Assembly: GCA_000333855.2 (NCBI GenBank)
Contig: CM007326.1
Coordinates: 500,193-510,537, forward strand
DNA: 10,345 nt
From: Endotrypanum monterogeii
Lineage: Eukaryota > Euglenozoa > Kinetoplastea > Trypanosomatida > Trypanosomatidae
Direction of reading: 5' to 3'
Shown here: positions 9,528-10,345 of the stretch, in pieces
How the letters are laid out: every line of letters starts with the position of its first letter
Numbering within the stretch: the first letter of the stretch is position 1
Translations under genes and position numbers: made by a program
Notes under the pieces: model-generated
Database searches by the model: none
What the model was told of the DNA's origin: nothing
Seen by the model: only the letters and a program-made list of their open reading frames with translations

Positions 9528-10345
9528 GTGGGTGGAATAAAAGTCTTGTCTCTCAAAAAAGCACGATCTCAGCAGGGATAGTGGGTATTTTTTTTTCTCA
9601 TTAAGCAGCTTCACTGGCCCATTGTGTTCATTTAGACCTTTTTCTTTTTGTATACACATTTTGGCGTTTTGCGAATCAAACTTCAGTGTGCCGCAGTTGC
9701 TTTTACTCGTCCTTTCTCCTCCGCTACAAATCTGGAGTTTTATGGCGCGTAATTATGGAGGTGACGTTTCCTGGAAGGTTGCCCTGTGTAGGGCTTGGAT
9801 CCCCCTATGGGGGGTAGGGGGTTTGAGAATTTCAGGCATGGGTGTCCGTGCGTGGATCTATGGATTTGACAGGAGCCTACGGACTTTTGTTGGAAAGAAT
9901 AGGGCCACACACCCTTTTTATGTGCTTCGATACTTTCCCATGGGCTCCTTCCCTCTCCCCAGGTGGTCTCTGCGGGGAATTCTTGTTCCTAATCACTGTT
10001 TTTTGCTTACGCCCCCCTTCTTTATAGACTGGAATACGGGGAAAGAATTGCACGATACGGTTTTCTAACGCCCCTGCCAAATTTTATTTTATTTTGGAGA
10101 AGGGTTTTGTCCTCCATTTTCCTTGCGCACTTCTATCCTCCTAGCTGTCTTCGCTATATTGTTTAGTTTGTCACACAGCTTGTTGTGTCTTTTTCCTTGG
10201 CTTCTTTAACCAGAGCACGCGCACCCACACCAAGGCATGTAACCCTATGGGGGTGAGGCTCCTCTAATGCTTTTTTAGTTCTTCTATTGTTTTTACCGTC
10301 GCAAAAACCGGGACACATAGGCGTTTTCATATGCAATATATGGAT
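9528..10345. repeat. Diverged tandem repeat, second copy, cut by the window edge
   Basis: Second head-to-tail copy of the roughly 1 kb unit, matching 8533 to about 9336 and still matching at the last base (the segment around 10316-10345 pairs with 9306-9336). The array therefore continues beyond the window. A reading frame of about 148 codons spans 9622-10068, but it begins at TTG rather than ATG, and the homologous stretch of the first copy is not open in that frame. I therefore read the unit as non-coding or long decayed. T runs lie on the + strand in both copies. Confidence 0.78.

Noticed and set aside
9622..10068. 148-codon + strand frame with hydrophobic segments
   Set aside because: It begins at TTG, and the homologous part of the preceding repeat copy is not open in that frame. 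Low-complexity T-rich DNA accounts for the hydrophobic look.
8533..10345. Spliced-leader RNA or kinetoplast minicircle array, because of the roughly 1 kb period
   Set aside because: No spliced-leader exon sequence and no minicircle conserved block is visible, and the copies are far too diverged for either.

Overview
The window looks like nuclear DNA from a trypanosomatid (kinetoplastid protist), most likely one from the haem-synthesising group (Leishmania, Crithidia, Strigomonas, Angomonas and relatives) rather than Trypanosoma or Phytomonas, which lack these steps. Three intronless genes sit on the same strand. They are separated by about 1 kb of AT-rich DNA, and each is preceded by a polypyrimidine tract and an AG that could serve as a trans-splicing acceptor. 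Two of them, a HemF-type coproporphyrinogen III oxidase and a flavodoxin-like HemG protoporphyrinogen oxidase, are the bacterial-type pair known to have been acquired laterally by trypanosomatids. Base composition is more AT-rich than expected for Leishmania itself, so I do not name a genus.

Layout. Positions 1-3265 hold no gene I can support: a T-run-rich stretch (1-750), a more GC-rich stretch full of short broken reading frames (about 751-2640), and a mixed stretch after the coproporphyrinogen oxidase (2641-3265). Positions 3266-7216 are the coding block, read right to left: a tail-anchored cytochrome b5-like protein (6836-7216), HemG protoporphyrinogen oxidase (5121-5816) and coproporphyrinogen oxidase (3266-4171). 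Positions 7217-8532 hold the upstream signals of the cytochrome b5 gene and then unassigned DNA. From 8533 to the right edge there is a diverged tandem repeat with a period near 1 kb, one full and one partial copy, with no convincing gene.

Function. Coproporphyrinogen oxidase and HemG catalyse two successive steps late in haem synthesis: coproporphyrinogen III to protoporphyrinogen IX to protoporphyrin IX. Ferrochelatase, the last step, is not in this window. The third gene encodes a likely haem-binding membrane protein, so all three genes of this transcription unit concern making or carrying haem.

The most unexpected structure is a strand polarity in homopolymer runs. Long T runs dominate the + strand left of about 2640 and right of about 8000, whereas A runs dominate the block between. 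In trypanosomatids pyrimidine runs mark the coding strand between genes, so the haem genes may form a very short minus-strand polycistron between two oppositely transcribed regions.
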